Of a stretch of 64,000 bases of DNA, positions 26,110-34,582 are shown one piece after another. Source of the DNA: Sphingomonas sp. 35-24ZXX. Lineage in GTDB: Bacteria; Pseudomonadota; Alphaproteobacteria; Sphingomonadales; Sphingomonadaceae. The notes under the pieces were generated by a model that was not told the DNA's origin, did not search any database, and saw only the letters and a program-made list of their open reading frames with translations. Position numbers and translations under genes: made by a program. The number at the start of each line of letters is the position of its first letter. The first letter of the stretch is position 1. Location: positions 186,001 to 250,000 of the forward strand of contig NZ_JROG01000008.1 in assembly GCF_000786215.1 (NCBI RefSeq). Reading direction: 5' to 3'.

Positions 26110-26158
26110 GACACGGTGCCGTCAAGGCTTGTCGGGGGGTGGGTTCAGGCACCGTGTC
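26110..26158. repeat. Perfect 11-bp inverted repeat
   Basis: GACACGGTGCC (26110-26120) and GGCACCGTGTC (26148-26158) are perfect reverse complements with a 27-base loop. It lies between the end of the leftward kinase gene and the start of the leftward SRPBCC gene. No T tract follows on either strand, so it could be a transcript hairpin or a paired operator. Confidence 0.6.
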
Positions 26159-26265
26159 GGCACCACGCCTAGAGCGACCCGGACGCCGCCATCATCACAT
26201 GGGTTGGTATGGCGCGAGAATTCTCGGCGGCGGCGCTTCCGGGCCCGTCTTCAGGTTCGGTCGCG

Positions 26266-27264
26266 TCAACTGTCCCGGTCCTGCGCGCGCGCCAGCGGCA
26301 CCCGCACCTGGAACTCCAGCCCGGATGGCCGCGATTCCAGCCGGGTTTCGGCATCGAGCTCGTACTGCGGGGCGCGTTCGAGCAGATCGCGCGCCAGCGC
26401 GGCCAGCGCCTGGTCGGGATCGTCCAGCGTCCGCCCGTCCTCCCGCCAGGTCAGCGCCAGCATCGGCTTTGCGGCGCTGTCATCGATCCCCCAGCGTACG
26501 ATGACGCGGGGCAAGGTCTGCGAATCGGGCGAGAACGTCACGGCATGGCTTGCCAGCTCGTGGATCGCCAGCCCCAGCAGGTTGGCGGTCTTGACCCCCA
26601 GGGGGATGTCCGGTCCCTCGGCGCTGACCTGCTGCTCGTCCTGCAGATGGTGCAGCATCAGCTCATCGAACACCAGATCGGCAAGGTTGACCTGCCCGGC
26701 TGGCGAGCGGGTCGACAGCGATTGGGTGCGGGCAAAGCTGTTGAGCCGTCCGTCGAACTTGAGCACGAACTCGTCGATCGTGGCGGAGTGATCCGCCGTT
26801 CGCCGCGACAGCGCGCGCACCACACCCAGCATGTTGCGCACGCGGTGCTGCAACTCCCCCAGCAGCGACCGCTCCTGGTCGCGCAATCTCTTGAGGTCGT
26901 CGATATCGGTCGAGGTGCCCAGCCATTCGAGCAGGGTGCCATCTTCGCCGAACACCGGTCCGGCGCGTGTCTTGTGCCAGTAATAGCGGTCCTGTGCGAT
27001 GTTGTGGACGCGAAACTCGACCTCGAAGCTCTGCCGATCGGGTGCCAGATGCCAGGCAGTCTGCGCTGCCTCGCGGTCGTCGGGGTGAATCGCGTCCAGC
27101 CAGCCATCGCCGACATAGTCCGCCTCGCTCTGGCCGGTGAACGCCTGCCATCGCGGGCTGGCCCACACCCACGCGCCGCTGCGCTCTGCGCGCCAGACGA
27201 GCAGCGGCAGCGTAGCAATAAAGTGGTTGAGCGTCTGGACAGGGCCTGACCAGCTAGAGGACAT
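26266..27264 (-). CDS. PAS-domain HWE-family histidine kinase homologue with degenerate ATP site
   Basis: A 332-residue soluble protein. The PAS domain (about 12-122) includes WLDAIHPDDR and the PAC segment. The dimerisation/phosphoacceptor helix is ELQHRVRNMLGVVRALSRRT with H140, diagnostic of the HWE/HisKA_2 group. The ATPase domain keeps the WRE of the HWE name (273-275). However, the N-box normally reading HELATNA is HELASHA, so the Mg-ATP Asn is H240. The glycine-rich GFGT-type box expected after WxE is not recognisable. It may therefore be a phosphotransfer or scaffold protein rather than an active kinase. It overlaps the upstream Crp/Fnr gene by 11 nt; a REC protein of the usual partner type lies at 28151. 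Confidence 0.85.
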   Translation of the reverse strand: MSSSWSGPVQTLNHFIATLPLLVWRAERSGAWVWASPRWQAFTGQSEADYVGDGWLDAIHPDDREAAQTAWHLAPDRQSFEVEFRVHNIAQDRYYWHKTRAGPVFGEDGTLLEWLGTSTDIDDLKRLRDQERSLLGELQHRVRNMLGVVRALSRRTADHSATIDEFVLKFDGRLNSFARTQSLSTRSPAGQVNLADLVFDELMLHHLQDEQQVSAEGPDIPLGVKTANLLGLAIHELASHAVTFSPDSQTLPRVIVRWGIDDSAAKPMLALTWREDGRTLDDPDQALAALARDLLERAPQYELDAETRLESRPSGLEFQVRVPLARAQDRDS

Positions 27265-27970
27265 CGGCTCTCTCCTTGTTTAAGTCCGTCCCGCCGTCGC
27301 TTTCGCAAATCCTCAGGTAACCGGGATCGAACAGCGCAAGCTGTTCAAGGCTGGGAAGGTCGTGAATCGTCAGTGTCCGGTTTTCGAGCTGGATCAGCCC
27401 TTCGCGTCGCAGATCCTGCAGCGTGCGGTTCACATAGACCGGGGTCATGCCCAGGGTTTCGGCGAGCTCGGTCTGCGTCAGGTGGAAGGCGCAAGCCTGG
27501 CCCTCGCACAGATGCGACGATGTCTGGCGTGTGTACAGTTCGCACAACAGCTGCGCCATGCGCTCGCGCGCCGTGCGCTGGCCCAGCGAGGTCGACCATT
27601 CGCGCTGGATCGCGGCAGAGACGTGCATGTCGCACCACAGCAGTTTTTCGACATCGGGATAGTCGCTGCGCGCGGTCGCGAGCACGTCCTTGTCGAGCAC
27701 GGCCAGCTTCACGCCGGTCAGCGACGCGATCGAATGGTCCATCGATTTGGCCATGAATCCGTTGATGTCGAAGATGTCGCCCGGCAACAGGATCGAGAGG
27801 ATCTGCCGCCGGCCATCGACCAGCATCTTGTAGCGGATCGCCCAGCCGTCGAGCAGGATGTGCATCGGCCCGGTGCCGTCCCCCTGGCGCAGAAGGTCAA
27901 TCCTGGGCGGCAGCGTTCGGATGTTGCGCGATGCCAGATCGCTCAGCCAGTCCTCCGATGCGCATTCCAT
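27254..27970 (-). CDS. Crp/Fnr-family transcriptional regulator
   Basis: A cyclic-nucleotide-binding-fold sensor (DLLRQGDG, LDGWAIRYKMLVDGRRQILS, LLPGDIFDING) followed by a Crp-type winged helix. The recognition region reads LTQTELAETLGMTPVYVNRT. It lacks the N-terminal cysteine cluster of FNR and the cAMP-contact Arg-Ser pattern of CRP, so the signal is unknown. Start choice is uncertain. ATG 27970 gives a typical N-terminus and lies just downstream of TATAAAT and a TGACG/CGTCA repeat. ATG 28021, 28063 and 28090 are in frame without convincing ribosome sites. It is co-transcribed with the degenerate HWE kinase (11-nt overlap), and the response regulator is divergent. Confidence 0.8.
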   Translation of the reverse strand: MECASEDWLSDLASRNIRTLPPRIDLLRQGDGTGPMHILLDGWAIRYKMLVDGRRQILSILLPGDIFDINGFMAKSMDHSIASLTGVKLAVLDKDVLATARSDYPDVEKLLWCDMHVSAAIQREWSTSLGQRTARERMAQLLCELYTRQTSSHLCEGQACAFHLTQTELAETLGMTPVYVNRTLQDLRREGLIQLENRTLTIHDLPSLEQLALFDPGYLRICESDGGTDLNKERADVL

Positions 27971-27996
27971 GGGTCCGAAGCCGCGCAATTTATAGG

Positions 27997-28011
27997 TGAC
28001 GTGAGGCGTCA
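27997..28011. promoter_or_regulatory. TGACG-N5-CGTCA inverted repeat in the Crp/response-regulator divergent region
   Basis: Perfect 5-bp arms with 5-base spacing. On the minus strand the repeat contains TTGACG, and TATAAAT follows 12 bases later, just before the Crp/Fnr start at 27970. The location suits autoregulation by the Crp-family protein. The sequence is neither a standard CRP site (TGTGA-N6-TCACA) nor an FNR site. Confidence 0.4.
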
Positions 28012-28150
28012 AGGCACACATCTCCGCTGGGGTGTCGCTGTGTCGTCGAGGGAACGTACGCATGCCTTGCGGGTATGTTGCATGACGCATGAGCGACCGT
28101 TGGCGGTGACCGGTCGCCGCAGACCCATGAGGAGTCTATCGGAGGAGTCT

Positions 28151-28588
28151 ATGGGAAGCAGGTGCCAGGACGATCTTCTGCAAGGATGCCGCGTGCTCGT
28201 GGTCGAGGATGATTTCCTGATCGCTGACGACTTTACCCGGCGGCTCTCGCTGTGCGGCGCCAGGGTGCTGGGTCCTGCCGCAACCCTGGAATCTGCTCTC
28301 GCACTCTATCGCCAGCAGCCTGTGCCGCATGTGGCGGTGCTCGACATCAACCTGCGCGGCACGCCGGTGTTTCCCCTTGCCGAGCAGCTGCAGCGCGACG
28401 GCATCCCCTTCGTGTTCTGCACAGGCTATGGCGACGATCCGATGGCGGGATGCTTCAAGAGCATCGCCCGCTTCGAAAAGCCGCTCTCGCAGCAGGGGTT
28501 TGCAGACATGCTGGGCGAGCTTGCGCAGCTGCATCGCCAGCGCGCGGCCCGTGCTGCTTCGGAAGTGCCGACAGACTCGCCTATGTAA
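28151..28588 (+). CDS. Single-domain response regulator (REC only)
   Basis: A 145-residue receiver protein. The acidic pair is in VVEDDFLIADDF, the phosphoacceptor is D65 in VAVLDINLRG, the Thr/Gly switch is in FVFCTGYG, and the conserved Lys lies in RFEKPL. There is no output domain. This REC subtype (DINLRG, FVFxTGYG) commonly partners HWE kinases in alphaproteobacteria, matching the degenerate HWE protein at 26266. GGAGGAG directly precedes ATG 28151. A second in-frame ATG at 28127 belongs to a 13-bp tandem duplication of the ribosome-site region. Confidence 0.87.
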   Translation: MGSRCQDDLLQGCRVLVVEDDFLIADDFTRRLSLCGARVLGPAATLESALALYRQQPVPHVAVLDINLRGTPVFPLAEQLQRDGIPFVFCTGYGDDPMAGCFKSIARFEKPLSQQGFADMLGELAQLHRQRAARAASEVPTDSPM

Positions 28589-28650
28589 GTTCGCGCAAGC
28601 GACCCCGAACGTAAGACACCGCATCGACAGCCCACCGAAAGGATGTGACG

Positions 28651-29385
28651 ATGCGAAACATGATGATACTGTCCGCAGCCCTGCTGGCTGCGGCATGCGA
28701 TGCGCCCGAAACCCAGCCCACCGGCGCGATGGAAGGCGACGGTGTCGCCGTCACGGACGATGGCATGATGACCGATGGCCAGACCGACATGGCAACGGCG
28801 GCGGTTCCCACCGGCACCTATATCGCGCAGGTGGCCAATTCCGATCTCTATGAAATCCAGGCCGGCGAACTTGCCAGCAAGAATGGCCAGTCGCAGCAGG
28901 TCAAGGATTTCGGCCGGATGATGGTGACAGATCACACCCGCTCCTCGCAGGAGATGAAGATGCTGGTCGATCAGGGCGATTTTGCCGTCCCGGTCCCGAC
29001 CCGGTTGGATGCCGAACACCAGGCGATGCTCGATCGGCTGAAACAGGCCAGCGGCGAGGCGTTTGACCGCGAATACATGGCGCAGCAGATGACCGCCCAT
29101 CGCAAGGCCCTCGCGCTGCATCAGGGCTATGCGCAGAACGGCGACGATGCCGGGCTCAAGGCCTTTGCCGCCAAGGTGACGCCGGTCGTCCAGAAGCATC
29201 ATGACATGCTCAGCCGCAACGGCAGCGGTACGGCCGCCAGCGGCACGGGTGCAGGCTCCGGCATGACCGGGGGCACGGCATCGGGCCAGACGACCGGCAC
29301 GATGGATACCCAGCCCGGCTCCACCGGGGGCAGCGCCAGCACCAACCGCCAGCCGCGCGCGACGGGGACGGTTTCGGATCAATAA
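28651..29385 (+). CDS. DUF4142 lipoprotein
   Basis: A 244-residue predicted lipoprotein. A short signal peptide ends in the lipobox LAAAC (residue 19). An acidic linker follows. A DUF4142 four-helix domain spans about 50-185, with the pattern [38 protein letters not shown] and [15 protein letters not shown]; the regularly spaced His resemble ferritin-like bundles. The tail is Gly/Ser/Thr-rich and probably disordered. Family function is unknown, often linked to envelope stress. AAAGGA precedes ATG 28651, so GTG 28645 is not used. A strong terminator follows. Confidence 0.87.
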   Translation: MRNMMILSAALLAAACDAPETQPTGAMEGDGVAVTDDGMMTDGQTDMATAAVPTGTYIAQVANSDLYEIQAGELASKNGQSQQVKDFGRMMVTDHTRSSQEMKMLVDQGDFAVPVPTRLDAEHQAMLDRLKQASGEAFDREYMAQQMTAHRKALALHQGYAQNGDDAGLKAFAAKVTPVVQKHHDMLSRNGSGTAASGTGAGSGMTGGTASGQTTGTMDTQPGSTGGSASTNRQPRATGTVSDQ

Positions 29386-29413
29386 CGGCCCTGGGGCTTT
29401 CTTCTCCACTCAC

Positions 29414-29442
29414 TGGCGGCCCTGCGGGGCCGCCATTTTTTT
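29414..29442 (+). terminator. Rho-independent terminator after the DUF4142 gene
   Basis: TGGCGGCCC (29414-29422) pairs with GGGCCGCCA (29427-29435), followed by seven T residues (29436-29442). Confidence 0.9.
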
Positions 29443-29499
29443 GGGGGAGGCTGTGCTGTACGGCGATAGCTGCGCGGTCCGGGCTTGGCCGCGCTCAGG

Positions 29500-30918
29500 T
29501 CAGGACTGGCTCGACGCCAAAGTCAGCGGCGGCCGGCTCTCGCTGGGTTCGGGTTCGGTCAGCGCCGCGATGAAACGCGCGCTCCACCAGCGGACATCCT
29601 CTTCGACCACCGATTTCAGCATCGCGGCGTGCCGCTCCTTGCGCTCTTCCAGCGGCATGGCCAGCGCCCGGGCGATGGCATCGGCCATGTCCTCGCTGCT
29701 GTGCGGGTTGATGATCAGCGCGGTATCGAGCTGCGCGGCGGCACCGGCAAAGCGCGACAGCACCAGGACGCCGGGATCTTCCGGATCCTGCGCCGCGACA
29801 TATTCCTTGGCGACGAGGTTCATCCCGTCGCGCAGAGGGGTCACCAGACCGACCCGCGAGCCGCGGTAGATGCCGAACAGCTCTTCGCGGGCATAGCCCT
29901 TGTTGACATAGCGCACCGGCACCCAGTCGATCGAGGCATATTCGCCATTGATCCCGCCCGACAGGCTGTTGAGATCGGCACGAATCTGCTGATAGCTGGC
30001 GACATCGCCGCGCGAAGGCGGCGCGATCTGCAGCAGGAACAGCTTTTCGCGCAGATCTGGCCTTGTCGCCAGCAGCTGCTCATAGGCCAGGAACCGCTCC
30101 TGCAGACCCTTAGAATAATCCAGCCGATCGACGCCGACGATCACCTGCCGCCCCACGGCGCTGGTGATCAGCCGCTGCTCGGCCTCGCGCGCAGCCTTGC
30201 TGCCCAGCGCGGACGTGAATTCGGTGGTGTCGAGACCGATCGGGCAGATCAGAAGGTGGGTGGTGCGACCGGCCAGATGCGCATATTCGCCGCGGATTTC
30301 CGCGCCCAGATGCGTCTTGATATAGTCGATGAACGACGCGCGCCATTCGTCGGTGTGAAAACCGATCACGTCATAGCTGAGCAGGCTCTGCACCAGATCG
30401 CGGTGGCCGGGCAGCGACACCATCAGGCTGGAAGGCGGCCAGGGCGTATGCAGGAAGAAGCCCAGCCGGTTTTCGAAGCCGCGCTCGCGCAGCCGCCGTC
30501 CCAGCGGCATCAGATGATAATCGTGCACCCAGATCAGGTCGTCGGGCTCGATCAGCGGCGCGACGGTCTCGGCAAAGCGTTCGTTGACCCGCGCATAGCC
30601 CCCGGCAAAATCGCGCGCGATCTCGGTCAGGTCGAGCCGATAGTGGAACAGCGGCCACAAGGTGCGGTTGGCAAAGCCGTTGTAATATTCCTCGATATCC
30701 TGCGCTTCGAGATCGATCGTCGCGGTGGCGACGCCCGCCTCGCGGCGAAAGCTGATCTGGCCGGTGAACTCGTCGGTCTGTTCGCCCGACCAGCCGAACC
30801 AGATGCCGTTGCTTTCCCTCAGCGCCGCAGACAGCGCTACCGCCAGCCCGCCCCGGTTGCTGTTTTCGCCGCCATTGGCGGCCTGCACACGGTTCGATAT
30901 CGCGATCAGACGGTTCAT
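29500..30918 (-). CDS. otsA: Trehalose-6-phosphate synthase
   Basis: A 472-residue GT20 enzyme joining UDP-glucose (or ADP-glucose) to glucose-6-phosphate. Motifs are ISNRVQ and NRGGLAVAL at the donor loop, [41 protein letters not shown] and [15 protein letters not shown] near the nucleotide site. The length is normal. It is the last gene of a leftward unit (otsB, GH15, otsA) with 4-nt overlaps at each junction. Trehalose protects against desiccation, salt and heat. Confidence 0.94.
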   Translation of the reverse strand: MNRLIAISNRVQAANGGENSNRGGLAVALSAALRESNGIWFGWSGEQTDEFTGQISFRREAGVATATIDLEAQDIEEYYNGFANRTLWPLFHYRLDLTEIARDFAGGYARVNERFAETVAPLIEPDDLIWVHDYHLMPLGRRLRERGFENRLGFFLHTPWPPSSLMVSLPGHRDLVQSLLSYDVIGFHTDEWRASFIDYIKTHLGAEIRGEYAHLAGRTTHLLICPIGLDTTEFTSALGSKAAREAEQRLITSAVGRQVIVGVDRLDYSKGLQERFLAYEQLLATRPDLREKLFLLQIAPPSRGDVASYQQIRADLNSLSGGINGEYASIDWVPVRYVNKGYAREELFGIYRGSRVGLVTPLRDGMNLVAKEYVAAQDPEDPGVLVLSRFAGAAAQLDTALIINPHSSEDMADAIARALAMPLEERKERHAAMLKSVVEEDVRWWSARFIAALTEPEPSESRPPLTLASSQS

Positions 30919-32696
30919 CTTGCGTCATTCCATGGCCGGGAGAGAAGGCCTGCACACTGGATCAGCCCGACCAGTGAGTAGGTTTGCGGGTAATTGCCCC
31001 AGAGCGCGCCGGTGCTGGGGTCGATATCTTCGGAGAGCAGCCCGGCCGGGGTGCGGCGGCTGAGCATTTCCTCGAACAGGGCGCGCGCATCGCCGTATCG
31101 ACCGGTGGCGTGCAGCGCCTCGATCAGCCAGAAGGTGCAGACGTTGAACGCCGTTTCCGGCATGCCGAAATCGTCCTCGTCGGCATAGCGCAGCATGTGG
31201 CTGCCCCGGCGCAGCCCTGCCTCTATGGCGTCGAGCGTCGCGATGAAGCGCGGATCGTCGGCGCGGATGAACTTGAGGTCGAGCAGCTGCAGCAGGCTGG
31301 CGTCGAGCGTGCGCTCGCCCAGCACCGCCGAATAATGGTTGCCGTCATGGCTCCAGGCGTTGCTGTCGATGTGCGCGCGGATATGCTCGGCGCGGTTGGC
31401 CCAGAACTGCGACACCTTGGGGCGTCCGATGGTGCCTGCGGCATTGGCCAGGCGGTCGCATGCCGCCCAGCACATCGCGGCGGAATAGGTGTGGACATGC
31501 GCGCGGGTGCGCAGCTCCCACAGGCCCGCATCGGGCTGGTCGAACATCGCGAAGGCACGGTGGCCGACCGCCTCGAGCGCCTCGAAATCCTGGATCGTGG
31601 CGCTGCGCAGCAGCCGCTGGTCGAAGAACGCCTGGACGCTCGACAGCACGATCTGGCCATAGGCATCGTGCTGGATCTGCTCATAGGCCTGGTTGCCGCT
31701 GCGCACCGGGCCCATGCCCTGATAGCCATCGAGCGCCGGCATGGTATGCTCGGTCAGGATCGCTTCGCCGCCGATGCCATAGAGCGGCTGGATATGCCCG
31801 CCGCGCGCCGCATCGACGATGTTGCGCAGATAATGCAGGTAGGATTCGAGCACGTCGAGCGCGCCCAGCCGGTTCAGTGCCTGCACCGTGAAATAGGCAT
31901 CACGGATCCAGCAGAAGCGATAGTCCCAGTTGCGCCCCGAATCGGCATGCTCGGGCAGCGACGTGGTGAGGGCTGCGACGATCGCGCCGGTCTGTTCGTA
32001 CTGGCACAGCTTGAGCGTGATTGCGGCGCGGATCACCGCATCCTGCCATTCGAGCGGCAGATTGAGCCCGCGCACCCAGTGCTGCCAGGTCGAGACGGTC
32101 TCGTCGAGCATCGATTCGAGCGTGGCTTCGAGAGGGGAATCAAAGCCCTCGTCCGGCCCGAAATAGAAATAGAGGTCGCGCTCTGCCCTGAACATGCGTT
32201 CGTCCCTGATCCAGCCCAACGGGGCATTGCAGGTCAATCGCTGGGTATGCTCGCCCAGGATATAGCGTATGTGATTGGAGCCCGACGTGCTGACCGGTTT
32301 CCCCTCGCCCCAGCCAAACGCCGGGCGCAATCGCACAGAAATGCGCGGGCTTCCGCTGATCACGCGGACAATGCGGGCGATCGCCATCGGCCGGAACATC
32401 CGGCCATGGCGGGGGAAACGCGGCATGAAATCGATGATCTCGATCGCATTGCCGGCATCGCAGCTCATCCGGGTGACCAGCACCGGCGTGTTGCGGATGT
32501 AATGCTGCTCGGTGCGGGTGCAGTTTTCCAGCACGATGTCCCAGAAGCCATGCTCTTCCTTGGGCTCCAGCAGCGAACAGAAGACCGGGTCGCCATCGAA
32601 GCGCGGCAGGCAGCCCCAACAGATCGACGCCTTGGCATCGACCAGCGCTGCAATCTCGCAATTGCCGATCGGCCACAGGTTCATCGCCTCGCTCAT
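30915..32696 (-). CDS. Glycoside hydrolase family 15 protein, probable trehalase or glucoamylase-like
   Basis: A 593-residue (alpha/alpha)6-barrel hydrolase. The N-terminal beta domain begins IGNCEIAALVDAKASICWGC. The catalytic barrel includes SGRNWDYRFCWIRDAYFT, ALDGYQGMGPVRSGNQAYEQ with an acidic active-site region, and LLSEDIDPSTGALWGNYPQT, which contains the presumed general base Glu. GH15 members placed between otsB and otsA are generally suspected trehalases; that is inference from context. It overlaps otsA and otsB by 4 nt each, so synthesis and breakdown are expressed together. Confidence 0.9.
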   Translation of the reverse strand: MSEAMNLWPIGNCEIAALVDAKASICWGCLPRFDGDPVFCSLLEPKEEHGFWDIVLENCTRTEQHYIRNTPVLVTRMSCDAGNAIEIIDFMPRFPRHGRMFRPMAIARIVRVISGSPRISVRLRPAFGWGEGKPVSTSGSNHIRYILGEHTQRLTCNAPLGWIRDERMFRAERDLYFYFGPDEGFDSPLEATLESMLDETVSTWQHWVRGLNLPLEWQDAVIRAAITLKLCQYEQTGAIVAALTTSLPEHADSGRNWDYRFCWIRDAYFTVQALNRLGALDVLESYLHYLRNIVDAARGGHIQPLYGIGGEAILTEHTMPALDGYQGMGPVRSGNQAYEQIQHDAYGQIVLSSVQAFFDQRLLRSATIQDFEALEAVGHRAFAMFDQPDAGLWELRTRAHVHTYSAAMCWAACDRLANAAGTIGRPKVSQFWANRAEHIRAHIDSNAWSHDGNHYSAVLGERTLDASLLQLLDLKFIRADDPRFIATLDAIEAGLRRGSHMLRYADEDDFGMPETAFNVCTFWLIEALHATGRYGDARALFEEMLSRRTPAGLLSEDIDPSTGALWGNYPQTYSLVGLIQCAGLLSRPWNDAR

Positions 32697-33472
32697 GCCG
32701 TGATCTCCGCAATCAGCGTGCGCACGGCGGCAACATCGTCGAGCTGGATATCGGCATGCGCCGCGGTGCGCGGACCGACGCTGATTGCGCGACCGCCCAG
32801 GGCCTGCGCTGCCTGGAATGCGGGGATGTCGGTCAGATCGTCGCCGATGAAAACGGGGCTGCTGCCACCGAAGCGCGGCAATGCCATGATCGCACGCACG
32901 GCATCGCCCTTGTCGGGTCCGCGCAGGCGCAGTTCGAACACCATGTCGCCATGCTGGATGGCGAGGTCGTAGCGCGCGGCCTGCGCCATCGTCCAGTCAT
33001 CGACCTGACCGCGCTGCTCGGGCGCCAGCCTGTAGTGCACGCCCAGACCATAGGTCTTTTCCTCGATGACAATGCCGGGTGTGTGCTGGAAGTGCAGCGT
33101 CGCCTCGAACGCCATGTCGGCAAACAGCCGGGTCTGTGCGGGCGCCTGCACCACGCCATCGACGCGCAGTTCCTGCCCGTGGCTGGCGGCGATCACGCAC
33201 GACGCCACCCCGGGTGGCAGCAGCGCATCAAGCTGGGCGAGCGACCGCCCGCTGACGATCGCCAGCCGTCCGTCGAGCTGCCGCGCGGCGCTTGCCAGTG
33301 CCTGCGCCATGGCATCGTCGACTGCGACCGAATCGGGGGTGCTGCGAATTTCCGCAAGCGTGCCATCGAAATCCAGCAACAGGCTCATCGGGCGTTCGCG
33401 GGTCGAGGCGGCGGCGGTGACACCGGTGCTGGTGTCAATCCGGTCGGTGGTTTGCGCAGGGCTGTCTCGCAC
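32693..33472 (-). CDS. otsB: Trehalose-6-phosphate phosphatase
   Basis: A HAD-superfamily phosphatase making trehalose from its 6-phosphate. Motif I is LLLDFDGTLAEIRSTPD, motif II is AIVSGRS, the cap region carries HGQELRVDG, and the C-terminal motif is FIGDDLTDIPAF. The frame gives 259 residues from GTG 33472; ATG 33388 (MSLLLDFDGT) is a possible but unusually short start. GGAG lies 11 bases before the GTG. It begins the otsB-GH15-otsA chain and lies about 78 bases after the topoisomerase IB gene on the same strand. Confidence 0.9.
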   Translation of the reverse strand: MRDSPAQTTDRIDTSTGVTAAASTRERPMSLLLDFDGTLAEIRSTPDSVAVDDAMAQALASAARQLDGRLAIVSGRSLAQLDALLPPGVASCVIAASHGQELRVDGVVQAPAQTRLFADMAFEATLHFQHTPGIVIEEKTYGLGVHYRLAPEQRGQVDDWTMAQAARYDLAIQHGDMVFELRLRGPDKGDAVRAIMALPRFGGSSPVFIGDDLTDIPAFQAAQALGGRAISVGPRTAAHADIQLDDVAAVRTLIAEITA

Positions 33473-33550
33473 GCTGAAGCGGCTCCAATGGCTGGGGTCT
33501 GTCGATGGGGGTAATGCAGGGAGTCACGCTCGGGAGCCGCGATGGTTCCC

Positions 33551-34540
33551 TTATCTCCGCCGTCGCAGCAGCTTGAGCACGGCCGTTTCTGCCGCATCCG
33601 GGTCGGTTCGCCGGAACATCGGGTCGTCGTCACGATAGGCGTCCAGTACCCTGGGATGGATATAGGACTGGCGGCAGATCGTGGGCGTGTTGCCAAGGGC
33701 ATCGGCCGCCGTGGCCACCGCCTGCCGGATCGCGCTTTCGGTCGCAGGCGGCGCGTCCTGCTGGCGCAGCTCGCACAGCGCAGCGGTCGCGGTCACCGTT
33801 CCGCACCAGGTGCGAAAGTCCTTCGCGGAAAACGCCTCGCCGCCGATCTCGCGCAGATAGGCATTGATATCGTCCGATGTCACGGTGCGCAGATCCTCGC
33901 CATCGCGATAGCGGAACAGTTGCTGGCCGGGCAGATCCTGCAGCCCGCGCAGCACCTTGGCGACCCGGCGGTGCCGCAGCGACACATCCCATTTGCGCCC
34001 GCCCTTGCCGGTGAAGCGAAAGCGGATTGCCGAGGCATCGAGCTGGACATGCCGGCAGGTCAGCGTGGTCAGGCCGTAGGAGCGATTCTGCCTGGCATAG
34101 GTCTCGTTACCGATCCGGATCGCGGTGCAGTCGAGCAGATGGATGATCGTGGCGATGACGCAGCGGCGCGAGGTTCCGCGCGCGCTGATGTCCTTTTCGA
34201 CCTGTGCGCGCAAAGCGGGCAGGCACGCACCGAACTTTGCCAGCCGGGCGAACTTGGCCGCATCCTGCCGGGCCCGGAAGGCAGGGTGATAGCGGTACTG
34301 CTTGCGCCCGCGCGCATCGCGCCCGGTCGCCTGCAGATGGCCGTTGGCATCGGCGCAGATCCACACATCGGTATAGGCGGGCGGAATCGCCAGCGACGCG
34401 ATCCGGCTGCGCGTGGCCTTGTCGCGGATGACCTTGCCCGCGCTGTCATGATAGCTGAAGCCCCGCCCGCGCCGCACCCGCTCGATCCCGGGGCTGTCGT
34501 CCTGCGTGAAGACCAGCGGATCATCCCCTTCCGGGGCCAT
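33551..34540 (-). CDS. DNA topoisomerase IB, poxvirus-type
   Basis: A monomeric type IB topoisomerase of about 329 residues that relaxes supercoils through a 3'-phosphotyrosine. Recognisable active-site elements are AIRIGNETYA (Arg), RFTGKGGRKWDV (Lys), SAKDFRTWCGT (second Arg), and LGNTPTICRQSYIHP with the nucleophile Tyr. The residue nine before Tyr is Asn rather than His, as I recall for the Deinococcus enzyme. The start is ATG 34540, or GTG 34555 in frame; neither has a clear ribosome site. It sits between a small conserved protein and otsB on the same strand, so it may belong to a stress regulon. Confidence 0.9.
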   Translation of the reverse strand: MAPEGDDPLVFTQDDSPGIERVRRGRGFSYHDSAGKVIRDKATRSRIASLAIPPAYTDVWICADANGHLQATGRDARGRKQYRYHPAFRARQDAAKFARLAKFGACLPALRAQVEKDISARGTSRRCVIATIIHLLDCTAIRIGNETYARQNRSYGLTTLTCRHVQLDASAIRFRFTGKGGRKWDVSLRHRRVAKVLRGLQDLPGQQLFRYRDGEDLRTVTSDDINAYLREIGGEAFSAKDFRTWCGTVTATAALCELRQQDAPPATESAIRQAVATAADALGNTPTICRQSYIHPRVLDAYRDDDPMFRRTDPDAAETAVLKLLRRRR

Positions 34541-34582
34541 GGCCGCTGCGGTCACAGGGCAGCTGCGGGCAGGACAGGCTCG

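Noticed and set aside
30984-32972. A 662-codon plus-strand frame opposite the GH15 gene
   Set aside because: Antisense shadow; the GH15 and OtsB motifs on the minus strand account for the region.
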